DNA of 64,000 bases from Ianthella basta (Eukaryota; Porifera; Demospongiae; Verongiida; Ianthellidae). The stretch is taken from the NCBI GenBank assembly GCA_964019415.1, contig OZ025877.1, positions 440,001-504,000 of the forward strand, in the 5' to 3' direction. Positions 23,201 through 43,506 of the stretch are shown here, piece after piece. The notes below the pieces were generated by a model that made no database searches, had not been told where the DNA came from, and saw only the letters and a list, made by a program, of their open reading frames with translations. Both the position numbers and the translations under genes were made by a program. Positions within the stretch are counted from its first letter, which is position 1, and every line of letters starts with the position of its first letter.

Positions 23201-25994
23201 GCACTGTATTGTATGCCCTACAGTAGCTGCCACTGTATTGTATGCCCTACAGTAGCCGGCACTGTATTGTATGCCCTACAGTAGCCGCCACTGTATTGTA
23301 TGCCCTACAGTAGCTGCCACTGTATTGTATGCCCTACAGTAGCTGCCACTGTATTGTATACCCTACAGTAGCTGGCACTGTATTGTATGCCCTACGGTAG
23401 CTGGCACTGTATTGTATGCCCTACAGTAGCTGCCACTGTATTGTATGCCCTACAGTAGCTGACACTGTATTGTATACCCTACAGTAGCTGGCACTGTATT
23501 GTATGCCCTACGGTAGCTGGCACTGTATTGTATGCCCTACGGTAGCTGGCACTGTATTGTATGCCCTACAGTAGCTGGCACTGTATTGTATGCCCTACAG
23601 TAGCTGGCACTGTATTGTATGCCCTACAGTAGCTGGCACTGTATTGTATGCCCTACAGTAGCCGCCACTGTATTGTATGCCCTACAGTAGATGCCACTGT
23701 ATTGTATGCCCTACAGTAGCTGCCACTGTATTGTATGCCCTACAGTAGCTGCCACTGTATTGTATGCCCTACAGTAGCTGCCACTGTATTGTATGCCCTA
23801 CAGTAGCCGCCACTGTATTGTATGCCCTACAGTAGCTGACACTGTATTGTATACCCTACAGTAGCTGGCACTGTATTGTATGCCCTACGGTAGCTGGCAC
23901 TGTATTGTATGCCCTACAGTAGCTGGCACTGTATTGTATGCCCTACAGTAGCTGGCACTGTATTGTATGCCCTACAGTAGCTGCCACTGTATTGTATGCC
24001 CTACAGTAGCTGCCACTGTATTGTATGCCCTACAGTAGCTGCCACTGTATTGTATGCCCTACAGTAGCTGGCACTGTATTGTATGCCCTATAGTAGCTGG
24101 CACTGTATTGTATGCCCTACAGTAGCTGGCACTGTATTGTATGCCCTACAGTAGCCGCCACTGTATTGTATGCCCTACAGTAGCTGACACTGTATTGTAT
24201 GCCCTACAGTAGCTGCCACTGTATTGTATGCCCTACTGTAGCTGGCACTGTATTGTATGCCCTACAGTAGCTGGCACTGTATTGTATGCCCTACAGTAGC
24301 TGCCACTGTATTGTATGCCCTACAGTAGCTGGCACTGTATTGTATGCCCTACAGTAGCTGCCACTGTATTGTATGCCCTACAGTAGCTGACACTGTATTG
24401 TATGCCCTACAGTAGCTGGCACTGTATTGTATGCCCTACAGTAGCTGACACTGTATTGTATGCCCTACAGTAGCTGGCACTGTATTGTATGCCCTACAGT
24501 AGCTGCCACTGTATTGTATGCCCTACAGTAGCTGGCACTGTATTGTATGCCCTACAGTAGCTGCCACTGTATTGTATGCCCTACAGTAGCTGACACTGTA
24601 TTGTATACCCTACAGTAGCTGGCACTGTATTGTATGCCCTACAGTAGCTGCCACTGTATTGTATGCCCTACAGTAGCTGACACTGTATTGTATACCCTAC
24701 AGTAGCTGACACTGTATTGTATACCCTACAGTAGCTGGCACTGTATTGTATACCGTACAGTAGCTGGCACTGTATTGTATGCCCTACAGTAGCTGCCACT
24801 GTATTGTATGCCCTACAGTAGCTGACACTGTATTGTATGCCCTACAGTAGCTGCCACTGTATTGCATGCCCTACAGTAGCTGCCACTGTATTGTATGCCC
24901 TACAGTAGCTGGCACTGTATTGTATGCCCTACAGTAGCTGGCACTGTATTGTATGCCCTACAGTAGCTGCCACTGTATTGTATGCCCTACAGTAGCTGAC
25001 ACTGTATTGTATACCCTACAGTAGCTGGCACTGTATTGTATGCCCTACAGTAGCCGCCACTGTATTGTATGCCCTACAGTAGCTGCCACTGTATTGTATG
25101 CCCTACAGTAGCTGACACTGTATTGTATACCCTACAGTAGCTGGCACTGTATTGTATGCCCTACAGTAGCTGCCACTGTATTGTATGCCCTACAGTAGCT
25201 GCCACTGTATTGTATGCCCTACAGTAGCTGACACTGTATTGTATACCCTACAGTAGCTGCCACTGTATTGTATGCCCTACAGTAGCTGACACTGTATTGT
25301 ATGCCCTACAGTAGCCGCCACTGTATTGTATGCCCTACAGTAGCTGCCACTGTATTGTATGCCCTACAGTAGCCGCCACTGTATTGTATGCCCTACAGTA
25401 GCTGCCACTGTATTGTATGCCCTACAGTAGCTGACACTGTATTGTATACCCTACAGTAGCTGGCACTGTATTGTATGCCCTACAGTAGCCGCCACTGTAT
25501 TGTATGCCCTACAGTAGCTGGCACTGTATTGTATGCCCTACAGTAGCTGGCACTGTATTGTATGCCCTACGGTAGCTGGCACTGTATTGTATGCCCTATA
25601 GTAGCTGGCACTGTATTGTATGCCCTACAGTAGCTGCCACTGTATTGTATGCCCTACGGTAGCTGGCACTGTATTGTATGCCCTACAGTAGCTGCCACTG
25701 TATTGTATGCCCTACGGTAGCTGGCACTGTATTGTATGCCCTACAGTAGCTGACACTGTATTGTATGCCCTACAGTAGCTGCCACTGTATTGTATGCCCT
25801 ACAGTAGCCGCCACTGTATTGTATGCCCTACAGTAGCTGGCACTGTATTGTATGCCCTACAGTAGCTGACACTGTATTGTATGCCCTACAGTAGCTGCCA
25901 CTGTATTGTATGCCCTACAGTAGCTGCCACTGTATTGTATGCCCTACAGTAGCTGGCACTGTATTGTATGCCCTACGGTAGCTGCCACTGTATT
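14275..25994. repeat. 29-bp satellite array A (about 404 units)
   Basis: Head-to-tail 29-bp units. Each consists of TACAGT, a 7-base loop AGCTGCC, then ACTGTA, followed by TTGTATGCCC. TACAGT and ACTGTA are exact reverse complements, so every unit can form a 6-bp stem hairpin. Most unit variants fall in the loop (AGCTGGC, AGCCGCC, AGCTGAC) or just outside it (TATACCC for TATGCCC). A few units have indels (for example near 14641, 15577 and 15612). Because 29 is not a multiple of 3, no long ORF persists. Spacing of variant units reveals a higher-order period in 17.7-21.2 kb. Confidence 0.98.
17711..21240. repeat. Higher-order repeat within the satellite, about 1.71-1.74 kb
   Basis: Distinctive strings of variant units recur at fixed distance. 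The GACACTG-then-TATACCC combination at 18001 recurs at 19712 (1711 bp, 59 units). The one at 18987 recurs at 20727 (1740 bp, 60 units), with the same order of neighbouring variants. This implies duplication of a block of about 59 units, followed by gain or loss of single units. Confidence 0.75.
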
Positions 25995-26160
25995 TTTTTT
26001 TTTTACACTGCAGTGCATTAATTAAAAATTCATAGTTTGCTAGGCACACATGCGCACTGCCTGCATAGTACATATTGTAAAAAGGTTAATGAGAAGTCAA
26101 TATTAATGTCCTGATCCATGGAAAGTTATATAGTTAATCATGATCAGGTTAATCAGTCAT

Positions 26161-29100
26161 CTACCACCTAGGTACCCTGCCCTCCCTTGCCACAAGATCA
26201 ACTGGCGCGGTTGGGCTGATGGGGTGGTGGTGGCTAGATCTGGAGCCCCTCAGGCACATCACTGCTGATCGTAAAAGGGAGAAGCTAATCCGACATCGTA
26301 TCCAGGCCATTGTGGTTCCATAGGGCTGATCATTTCTTTCACTAATCAGTGACGCCAAGCGCTTGTAGAATATCTCCGCAGCGATGCCCATGCCTCCGGT
26401 TGCTGCAAATACCAGGGGAGTGAATGACCCGTGTTCCACCTCTCTGATTCTCTCCTCGTACATCCTTCGTTTTTCCCTCTCATGTCTCCGGTAGCATGCT
26501 CCTGGTGAGGATAGGCGGTTACTGGATGCATGTGGGTTAAAGACCCTTACATCGAAGAAGGCATCCTGCCGTCTCTCCCCCCAGAAGCCCTGGGCCCGGA
26601 TGTCTAGCCGTGCATTGTCCTGCCTGTTCGCGGTTTGGTGGGCTAGGGTCTCCCCTGTAAGCAGCTGCAAGTCAGGCTCCGTCTGGACGCCGTGACACAC
26701 CTCTGATAGCAGGTTGGCTGTCATGTCTCTGATCTCGTTGTGGCGGATGAAGGTGAAGCCACCACGGGGGCAGGTGAGAGCATGTTCTACGCTGAACTGG
26801 ACTCCACAAACACACTTGTCAGGCAGTTTCTCGGGCCTCCACCCATATCTCAGGTGGATTGCATCCCAGAACGCGGTCTTGCTCAGGTGGAAGCCATGCT
26901 CTTCAATTGGTAAGGTTGTCAGCCAGCTAGATGCACCTTTCTCAGATGCCAACTCGATCGTCCGCCTCTGTTCTGCCTGCACTTCCCCAAGTACCTTCTC
27001 AGTTGCCTCAGTTATGTGTACCGTCTTCTGTTGTGAAATAGCTGTTTTCGCCTGTTTCTGCTCGGCGTAAATGCTTGGGGGCATGCACCCCTCTTGTTGC
27101 AAAATGAGTTTGGTCAGTGGTCCTGACAGGAGGCAGGAGGCAGCATACTCCCGAGTGCATTCCTCTTGTGGATTCACCACCCCGAGTCCTCCACAACGGG
27201 TTGGTAGGGCAATAATCTTCCTCATGCAGTGGCTGATGTCCCATTTGTCTGATATGGATGGGAGAAAGTGGTCGCGAATGGCCGTTTCCAATGGTGTGAA
27301 CAGTTCACCGTTGGTGGGAGTTGTCCTGGAGATGAACTTCCATCTGTGGCATAGCCCGTGACAGTATGCAGCGTAGGCTGCATGAGGGTGGGTTTTAGCA
27401 ATGAGTGCCAGCTTCTCTACCTCAGTCACCCAGGCATCGACTTTCCTCTTCAGTGCCATCTCTACAAACTCCTTGGACCCGATGGGTGCACCAAGATACT
27501 GCCGTCCTTCGGTGGTTATCTGGATACCAGAACTCCCAAAGGTGTTACGGGCTGCCTCCAGATGCTCCTCCTTCACCACCAACCACGTCTTGGCAGGGTT
27601 TGGGTAGTATCCATACTCAGGACCAAACCGCGTGATTTTGTCCCACCAAGCTCTAAGCTCCTCCATCTTGCCACCGGCCGATGCATCGTCAGCGTACCAA
27701 ACTTGTCTTGCCCCGCCACTCGCTTTGTCAACTAGTGGGACCATGGCCAGGGCAAACATTGCCATGGCCAGCGGGTCCCCCTGTGTCGTTCCCTCCATGG
27801 AGAGGATTGTTTCACCTTCAATGTAGAACTCAGGGTCCTGCCTGTAGGTGTTAATCAGTACTGTTGCTAGGCTAGGGCAGCTGTGTTGGATGTTGAGGAG
27901 GGCCACTTTGCGATTCAGGTTGTTAAAAGCATTCGATGCGTCTACCAGCAGGATGGCCTCAGAAGTGGGTAGGTCATAAATGCACCTCAGGGCATGAATG
28001 GCTGCCTCGCAGCCAGCCTGCTGGCCAACGCACAGCTGCCTGACACCTGCAACTCTCATGATGTCCTCCTTTATCACCCATAGTATAGCCTTGCCTATCA
28101 CCCTCCTTGAAACTTCACCTATTCCAATTGGTCTGACTCCTGGCTGCTTGTCGAGTGCTATTAGTCTGCTGCAGGTGAATCCCCTAAGGGCTTTGGGATC
28201 AACCATGGTGGTGCATAGGCGACGGGCGACAGCTGCAATAGCATTACACAGCCCCTGCGAGGCATCATGGAAAGATGTGCACATTCGCCTCCAGCCTTGC
28301 GCATCCATGCCTGAGGGACCAGCAGCGCCACTGGTGTGGAGTGCTGTTGTACGTATTAGAGGGCCGGTGATGCTCTCAAAGATGATAGGGTGTGTGTGCT
28401 GATCTGGCTTGTCCGCTTGAAGTGCTGCATTCACCACTGGTCTTCTTGACGGGAACTTCTTGTGAAGTGCTTCCCTGACAGTCTCAGTGCCTTCATCTGC
28501 ATTGAGGACTAAGTCCAGGGGAAGAGGTGCACCCTTTGGGTCATCCGAGAGGAGGCGCAAGGCATCTTTCACCTTCCCTTTCTTCATTCGGTTCGAGAAG
28601 AGCCTTGCTGAATCTGTGCCCTTGTCTGATGTCTTGTGTGCCCTGAGTCGCTGCTGGATCGTACGGGACTCGGCAAGCAGTCCTTCCACATCACCCTTAA
28701 GCCACATTTGTAACCTTCTGTCCAGGCACTGGACATGATCTTTTGCCTTTGACCCCATATGTGGCTTCTGGAGCAAAAGGTGTGGGAGGATCGCGGCAGC
28801 AGTAAGGGCAAAAGACTCCATTCTGGTCTCCTCGGCAAAGGCTAGAAAGAGTTTGGCCATTTCACTTACAAAGGCCTTCCCAACTCTCCCTGTAGGGACC
28901 CTGAAGACATTCCTCTTCCAGTGGATGACCTCACTGTAGCAGTCAGTGACCTTTGCACACATTGTGGGCCCGTCACAGCAGCCCCAAAGGTGGGCACAGT
29001 CGGGGGAGCATGCAGGTTCATAGGGGGGTAAACTTTGCTCACCACTTTCTCCATTCTCTGTGGGTTTAGCCTCACCTGACCTGGCCACCGTGTCCCCCGT

Positions 29101-29367
29101 GCCACATCCCGCTGCTCCGCCCTGTCGGGTGTCACCCAGTGGGGTCCCATCCGGTCGGGTCTCTTCAGTGTCTCCAGTCAGTGCTCGCTGAGCTTGGGAA
29201 GCTGTCTCTGCTCTGGTGTTCTCTGGTACGCCCTGTTGCAGGCGGTCGCGGGTGTTCTCGCAACGTTGTCTTTTCAGCGGTAGGCAATCGACACAGTTAA
29301 TCCCGGATCTGGAACAAGAACAATTCCTGCATCTGCCGCTACCGTTACATCGGCAGCAAACCGGCAT
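26161..29367 (-). CDS. Non-LTR reverse transcriptase with C-terminal endonuclease-like domain
   Basis: 1068 aa, uninterrupted. The N-terminus (residues 4-36) is Cys-rich: CCRCNGSGRCRNCSC and GINCVDC, a probable zinc-binding nucleic-acid module. The RT domain spans about residues 390-670: LIALDKQPGVRPIGIGEV, then AILLVDASNAFNNLNR (motif A), TTQGDPLAMAMFA (motif B), and the YADDAS catalytic box (motif C). After a thumb region comes CVCGVQFSVEHALTC, a CCHC-type knuckle, then ARLDI and AFFDVRVFNP, which fits a PD-(D/E)xK restriction-like endonuclease. The knuckle-plus-endonuclease order is that of R2/NeSL/CRE-type elements, where it performs target-primed insertion. No APE endonuclease is seen. 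Clade assignment is tentative. The start is the first Met after an in-frame stop, immediately before the Cys-rich motif. Confidence 0.9.
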   Translation of the reverse strand: MPVCCRCNGSGRCRNCSCSRSGINCVDCLPLKRQRCENTRDRLQQGVPENTRAETASQAQRALTGDTEETRPDGTPLGDTRQGGAAGCGTGDTVARSGEAKPTENGESGEQSLPPYEPACSPDCAHLWGCCDGPTMCAKVTDCYSEVIHWKRNVFRVPTGRVGKAFVSEMAKLFLAFAEETRMESFALTAAAILPHLLLQKPHMGSKAKDHVQCLDRRLQMWLKGDVEGLLAESRTIQQRLRAHKTSDKGTDSARLFSNRMKKGKVKDALRLLSDDPKGAPLPLDLVLNADEGTETVREALHKKFPSRRPVVNAALQADKPDQHTHPIIFESITGPLIRTTALHTSGAAGPSGMDAQGWRRMCTSFHDASQGLCNAIAAVARRLCTTMVDPKALRGFTCSRLIALDKQPGVRPIGIGEVSRRVIGKAILWVIKEDIMRVAGVRQLCVGQQAGCEAAIHALRCIYDLPTSEAILLVDASNAFNNLNRKVALLNIQHSCPSLATVLINTYRQDPEFYIEGETILSMEGTTQGDPLAMAMFALAMVPLVDKASGGARQVWYADDASAGGKMEELRAWWDKITRFGPEYGYYPNPAKTWLVVKEEHLEAARNTFGSSGIQITTEGRQYLGAPIGSKEFVEMALKRKVDAWVTEVEKLALIAKTHPHAAYAAYCHGLCHRWKFISRTTPTNGELFTPLETAIRDHFLPSISDKWDISHCMRKIIALPTRCGGLGVVNPQEECTREYAASCLLSGPLTKLILQQEGCMPPSIYAEQKQAKTAISQQKTVHITEATEKVLGEVQAEQRRTIELASEKGASSWLTTLPIEEHGFHLSKTAFWDAIHLRYGWRPEKLPDKCVCGVQFSVEHALTCPRGGFTFIRHNEIRDMTANLLSEVCHGVQTEPDLQLLTGETLAHQTANRQDNARLDIRAQGFWGERRQDAFFDVRVFNPHASSNRLSSPGACYRRHEREKRRMYEERIREVEHGSFTPLVFAATGGMGIAAEIFYKRLASLISERNDQPYGTTMAWIRCRISFSLLRSAVMCLRGSRSSHHHPISPTAPVDLVAREGRVPRW

Positions 29368-29465
29368 GATTCAGGCCTGAAAAAGCCAATCAAGGGGATC
29401 AGTGCGATCGAGATGAACAACTCAAGACTCACAGGCTCATGAGACCGCGGCAGCCATTTTGTATT
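29368..29465 (-). promoter_or_regulatory. Retrotransposon 5' leader with YY1-like motif and uORF
   Basis: The leader starts close to AAAATGGCTGCCGCGG on the minus strand. That string resembles a YY1 site, as found at the 5' ends of some LINEs, and also opens a 6-codon uORF (MAAAVS-stop). Internal promoter activity is inference. Confidence 0.35.
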
Positions 29466-31637
29466 CCACTGTATTGTATGCCCTACAGTAGCTGCCACTG
29501 TATTGTATGCCCTACAGTAGCCACCACTGTATTGTATGCCCTACAGTAGCCACCACAGTATTGTATGCCCTACAGTAGCTACCACTGTATTGTATGCCCT
29601 ACAGTAGCTGCCACTGTATTGTATGCCCTACGGTAGCTGCCACTGTATTGTATGCCCTACGGTAGCTGCCACTGTATTGTATGCCCTACGGTAGCTGCCA
29701 CTGTATTGTATGCCCTACGGTAGCTGCCACTGTATTGTATGCCCTACAGTAGCTGCCACTGTATTGTATGCCCTACAGTAGCCGCCACTGTATTGTATGC
29801 CCTACGGTAGCTGCCACTGTATTGTATGCCCTACAGTAGCCGCCACTGTATTGTATGCCCTACGGTAGCCGCCACTGTATTGTATGCCCTACAGTAGCCG
29901 CCACTGTATTGTATGCCCTACAGTAGCCGCCACTGTATTGTATGCCCTACAGTAGCCGCCACTGTATTGTATGCCCTACAGTAGCCGCCACTGTATTGTA
30001 TGCCCTACAGTAGCTGCCACTGTATTGTATGCCCTACGGTAGCTGCCACTGTATTGTATGCCCTACAGTAGCTGCCACTGTATTGTATGCCCTACAGTAG
30101 CCGCCGTATTGTATGCCCTACGGTAGCTGCCACTGTATTGTATGCCCTACAGTAGCCGCCACTGTATTGTATGCCCTACAGTAGCCGCCACTGTATTGTA
30201 TGCCCTACAGTAGCTGCCACTGTATTGTATGCCCTACAGTAGCCGCCGTATTGTATGCCCTACGGTAGCTGCCACTGTATTGTATGCCCTGCAGTAGCCG
30301 CCACTGTATTGTATGCCCTACAGTAGCCGCCACTGTATTGTATGCCCTACAGTAGCCGCCACTGTATTGTATGCCCTACAGTAGCCGCCACTGTATTGTA
30401 TGCCCTACAGTAGCCGCCACTGTATTGTATGCCCTACAGTAGCCGCCACTGTATTGTATGCCCTACAGTAGCTGCCACTGTATTGTATGCCCTACAGTAG
30501 CCGCCGTATTGTATGCCCTACGGTAGCTGCCACTGTATTGTATGCCCTACAGTAGCCGCCACTGTATTGTATGCCCTACAGTAGCCGCCACTGTATTGTA
30601 TGCCCTACAGTAGCCGCCACTGTATTGTATGCCCTACAGTAGCCGCCACTGTATTGTATGCCCTACAGTAGCCGCCACTGTATTGTATGCCCTACAGTAG
30701 CCGCCACTGTATTGTATGCCCTACAGTAGCCGCCACTGTATTGTATGCCCTACAGTAGCCGCCACTGTATTGTATGCCCTACAGTAGCCGCCACTGTATT
30801 GTATGCCCTACAGTAGCTGCCACTGTATTGTATGCCCTACAGTAGCTGCCACTGTATTGTATGCCCTACAGTAGCTGCCACTGTATTGTATGCCCTACAG
30901 TAGCTGCCACTGTATTGTATGCCCTACAGTAGCCGCCACTGTATTGTATGCCCTACAGTAGCCGCCACTGTATTGTATGCCCTACAGTAGCTGCCACTGT
31001 ATTGTATGCCCTACAGTAGCCGCCACTGTATTGTATGCCCTACAGTAGCCGCCACTGTATTGTATGCCCTACAGTAGCTGCCACTGTATTGTATGCCCTA
31101 CAGTAGCCGGCACTGTATTGTATGCCCTACAGTAGCTGCCACTGTATTGTATGCCCTACAGTAGCTGCCACTGTATTGTATGCCCTACAGTAGCTGCCAC
31201 TGTATTGTATGCCCTACAGTAGCTGCCACTGTATTGTATGCCCTACAGTAGCTGGCACTGTATTGTATGCCCTACAGTAGCTGCCACTGTATTGTATGCC
31301 CTACAGTAGCTGCCACTGTATTGTATGCCCTACAGTAGCCGCCACTGTATTGTATGCCCTACAGCAGCCGCCACTGTATTGTATACCCTACAGTAGCTGG
31401 CACTGTATTGTATGCCCTACAGTAGCTGGCACTGTATTGTATGCCCTACAGCAGCCGCCACTGTATTGTATACCCTACAGTAGCTGCCACTGTATTGTAT
31501 GCCCTACAGTAGCTGCCACTGTATTGTATGCCCTACAGTAGCTGCCACTGTATTGTATGCCCTACAGTAGCTGCCACTGTATTGTATGCCCTACAGTAGC
31601 TGGCACTGTATTGTATGCCCTACAGTAGCTGCCACTA
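29466..31637. repeat. 29-bp satellite array B (about 75 units)
   Basis: The same 29-bp unit and orientation as array A, continuing on the other side of the retrotransposon. It is richer in the AGCCGCC loop variant. Three units are 26 bp long, lacking ACT (GCCGCCGTATT at about 30101, 30243 and 30501). The array ends abruptly at CCACTATATGAG. Part of it (31296-31541) stays open in one frame by chance. Confidence 0.97.
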
Positions 31638-33886
31638 TATGAGTTCACTCAAACTCTGCTCTTAATATCCCTCTCCCCTCTCCTCCCCTCCGTTCCTATC
31701 CCTCCCTTCCCCTCCCCTCTCCTCCCCTCCGTCCCAGATCTGGAGGAAGGTGGGTGCTTGCCACATTCCTGGAACCACAGAAGTGATGAGAGATATCAAC
31801 AGAACACTCTATGTCTTGTACATACTGTTTTAACACACACTCCCTGTACATGTATGTCACCATATGTATTGGAGCAACTGTAATTATATATGCTGACTGT
31901 ACATATGGTACATATAATAATTATGCATGCATGTGCACAGTGTATGGAGTACAACTGTATGGGGATGCATGTGTCCATGCTGCAGCCATCCATATGTGTA
32001 CATGCAGGTAGCGGCACAAGTTGCTATGATGTAGTGCTGTACTTGAACTAGCCACATACTACCTTATTTGTACATGCAGTGCATGCAAGTTATAGAAAAG
32101 GCAATCGAGGACTGTTTTGTACAGTACAGTTACAGTGTATGAGGAAGTGTATAAACAGTGAACTGTTTTACATATAAATATGCATATAAATATGGTGATG
32201 TACTGATGCCAAGCAAACAAGTGCAAGTGCACAAGAGATGATGAAGAAACGAACAACACGACAACGCTTCGACATTCAGTGCTGGCAGTCATTGTAGGCC
32301 TTTGCTATGTCTGTGTTGTCTGTCCTACCGTGGAACAACACTGCAAAACAGTACTTGTAACAGTGAGATCACACTAGAGCTGGTTGTGTACACTTTTAAG
32401 TGTAATGGCTAAGATACCGATTTGCATCTGATAAAGGAAACGGATCAGAAGATAGCAACTATGTCAACAAGTGTGCTTCTCTTTCGTCCCCTTTGTGCAC
32501 TACACACACATGTACAGGCGGTGTATTGTACAATGTCATGTGAATGTACAGTGTGTGTGTGCATTGAAGTTAAAACACTCTCACACTGTATTATTTGCAT
32601 TGTACATACATGTATAATATAATGTTTAATGTCATGCATAATATTACTATTGTAACTTGCACTGTATTTATTGCATGCATTGCATACCATTCTGTTGTAA
32701 GTGTGTCTGTATTAAGTGTATAAATTGTGTAATTAATAGTGCAAAATGGCTTCCCGTTTAGTGGTACAGTTGTGTAGCTTAAGCTTCCTGGGAACATGTG
32801 CAGGCATATATTATGCAATTAAGTGTAATATAATAATTATAATTCATGTGACTGTGTGACAGTTTCTGATGGTGCTGGTATCCTTGATGCTCCAGTGAGC
32901 TGTCAAATCATAGACTAAGCAACCCGATGCGAAGGCTTCTACATACAGACCAATATAATTGGCAGCATTAGACCTGCATGCCGTAAGTGGGGAACATAGT
33001 GCTTTTGACAGCAATATAGCACTGCTCACTTTGGAGTTTCTTAGTTGCCTATAACGGGCGCATGAAGGTGACATTAACAAGTTTAATTTTGACTAATGTT
33101 AACCTTAACACAATGAGTGCTGCCCTACATAGTCAGACCAGAGGTCAAAGGTCACCCCAATCATATGGGTCACTCTTCCGCTAACTAGTACATGTGTGTA
33201 GTGCATGTACGTATCTGCATACATAGTGTGGGACCAGATTATGGGGGCTGTCATCAATTAAACGGTTGCAGCTACAGAATATAACTGGGTTTGATCAATT
33301 TGGGCCATATGCATGCACTATGTGGTTGTTAAAACATTACTGCACATTGCATGGACTGGAACAGTTGAAAAGGGCAGCATGGCCTCCAGGTGTGAAGCTA
33401 TAGTTGCCCGTGCCTTGGTATGTAAATTAATGTGGCGTTGAGATAATTAAAATTAACTGTGCTGCGCGTGCACATACACGTACCCATACCCACTCTTGTC
33501 TGATAATCACAATAATACGTACAGCACAGACTTCGTCTGAGTAACAAATCAGCTAAAAATAATAGATTAAATGTACCAGAGACAAAATTTACAATGTAGA
33601 CTTAGCACCACTGTTATCAGTCACATGTGATATTAGAGGAATACAGCTGAAATTACCAAAAGTGGTTTACAATGTACTCTGGACTAATAAACAATGACCT
33701 TTGAGTGTTGATTGCATGACAATGGTGGCACACTGCAGGGATGAGGTATCACACACACATCACTAACACACTACACTACACCACCTGTTAGACACCAACA
33801 CACACACACACACACACACACATGCAAAGACACAACAAAGATGGAAATGATATACAGTATGCTCTGCTTACCTTGCAGCTGGAACT
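31638..33886. repeat. Segmental duplication copy A, distal block; no gene seen
   Basis: From about 31780 the sequence matches 53420-55690 in patches: GATATCA..AGAACACT with CTTGTACA (31790/53430), the TACACACACATGTACAGG block (32500/55045), and TAATGTTAACCTTAA (33094/55669). A C/T-rich stretch (31660-31735) precedes it. The block is A/T-rich with no supported exon. An open frame on the minus strand at 32844-33080 is not recognised. Confidence 0.6.
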
Positions 33887-42709
<8,823 letters not shown>

Positions 42710-43506
42710 GTCTAACTACATTACTGGAACATGTGTAGGGTCAGACTATCACGAAGTGCTCAGCACTCACATTAGCAAGTATAGTTAGCTACAGTGGAGG
42801 GCTGTAAATGGAATACAGTCACAGCCAGAGTGAAGAGTGTCATGTGTGCTTGCCAGATATTTGTGGTTGGCCTGTGTAAACGATGTCAAGTTGGAATGTG
42901 GGGTGGTGTACTACACCAAGACACTGTCAGTGGCTGGCCTGCAAATATAGCAGAAGTCAACCAATTGTATGTTAATTGCAGAGGGTTGGACCAGGAGAGT
43001 GGAGATGTGGAGAGTCTGACCTTTCTCAATCACTACACTACCTCATCACTGGATAGAGTGATGGGCAACTGGACTCATATCTCTTGTCTACAGGGAATAA
43101 ATTTCGTGTTGTGCTGTGTTGCCGTATTTGAGCCTTTGTGCATGGGAGTCAGGTCAGATAATTAACCACCTGAGTTCAGTCCAGGGATGCAATGATCACC
43201 GTCATGTTAGGACACATGTGTTTGGACGTTAACTTTTAGTGTAGTGTAGCTACAAGTTGTGTCCCTGACATGTAGCTACAAGTTGTGTCCCTGACATGTA
43301 GCTCCACTCACTGGTGGTCACAGTGTGTTCCCAACTTACACCATACATCAGATATTCATAGCATTTCTCAACATTTAATTTAAGTCACAATTAGGTAGAG
43401 TAAATTCCCAGACCTAGCATCAAATCACTCCATCTATACTAACACAATGCCCTACTGAGGCCTTCCCCCTCCTTCTCCCCCTCCCCCCTCCCCTTCCTCC
43501 TCTTAC
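42710..43506. other. Intergenic between NLR and DDRGK1 copy B
   Basis: It contains two tandem 26-bp copies around TAGCTACAAGTTGTGTCC (about 43248-43302) and a purine/pyrimidine-biased stretch. No DDRGK1 exon 3 or other coding sequence was found, so DDRGK1 copy B appears cut short here. Confidence 0.5.

Larger units (their letters stand above)
25995..29465 (-). mobile_element. Full-length non-LTR retrotransposon in the satellite
   Basis: The element lies in minus orientation between satellite arrays A and B. Its 3' end is a 12-base poly-A, read as T on the plus strand at 25993-26004 and including two bases of the unit. A 3' UTR of about 155 bp precedes it. It has one intact ORF (26161-29367) and a 5' leader of about 98 bp. 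The left flank stops after CCACTGTATT and the right flank restarts with CCACTGTATT, so repeat phase implies a 10-bp target-site duplication. There are no LTRs. The intact ORF and clean ends suggest a recent insertion. Confidence 0.87.

Noticed and set aside
27358-27735. Plus-strand ORFs of 60-134 aa under the retrotransposon
   Set aside because: Antisense shadows of the intact RT ORF.
25995-29465. HDV-like self-cleaving ribozyme at the element's 5' end, as in R2
   Set aside because: The 98-base leader was inspected, but no convincing nested double-pseudoknot pairing could be drawn by eye.
14275-31637. CRISPR-like array
   Set aside because: Units are contiguous 29-bp repeats with no unique spacers, in a eukaryotic setting, and no cas genes are present.
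32844-33080. 78-aa minus-strand frame with ordinary amino-acid composition (contains SKVSSAILLSKALCSPL)
   Set aside because: It looked protein-like, but I could not assign a family, find splice sites or see it conserved in copy B.
42794-43165. 123-aa plus-strand ORF between NLR and DDRGK1 copy B
   Set aside because: No recognisable domain, no splice or start context, no paralogue in the window.
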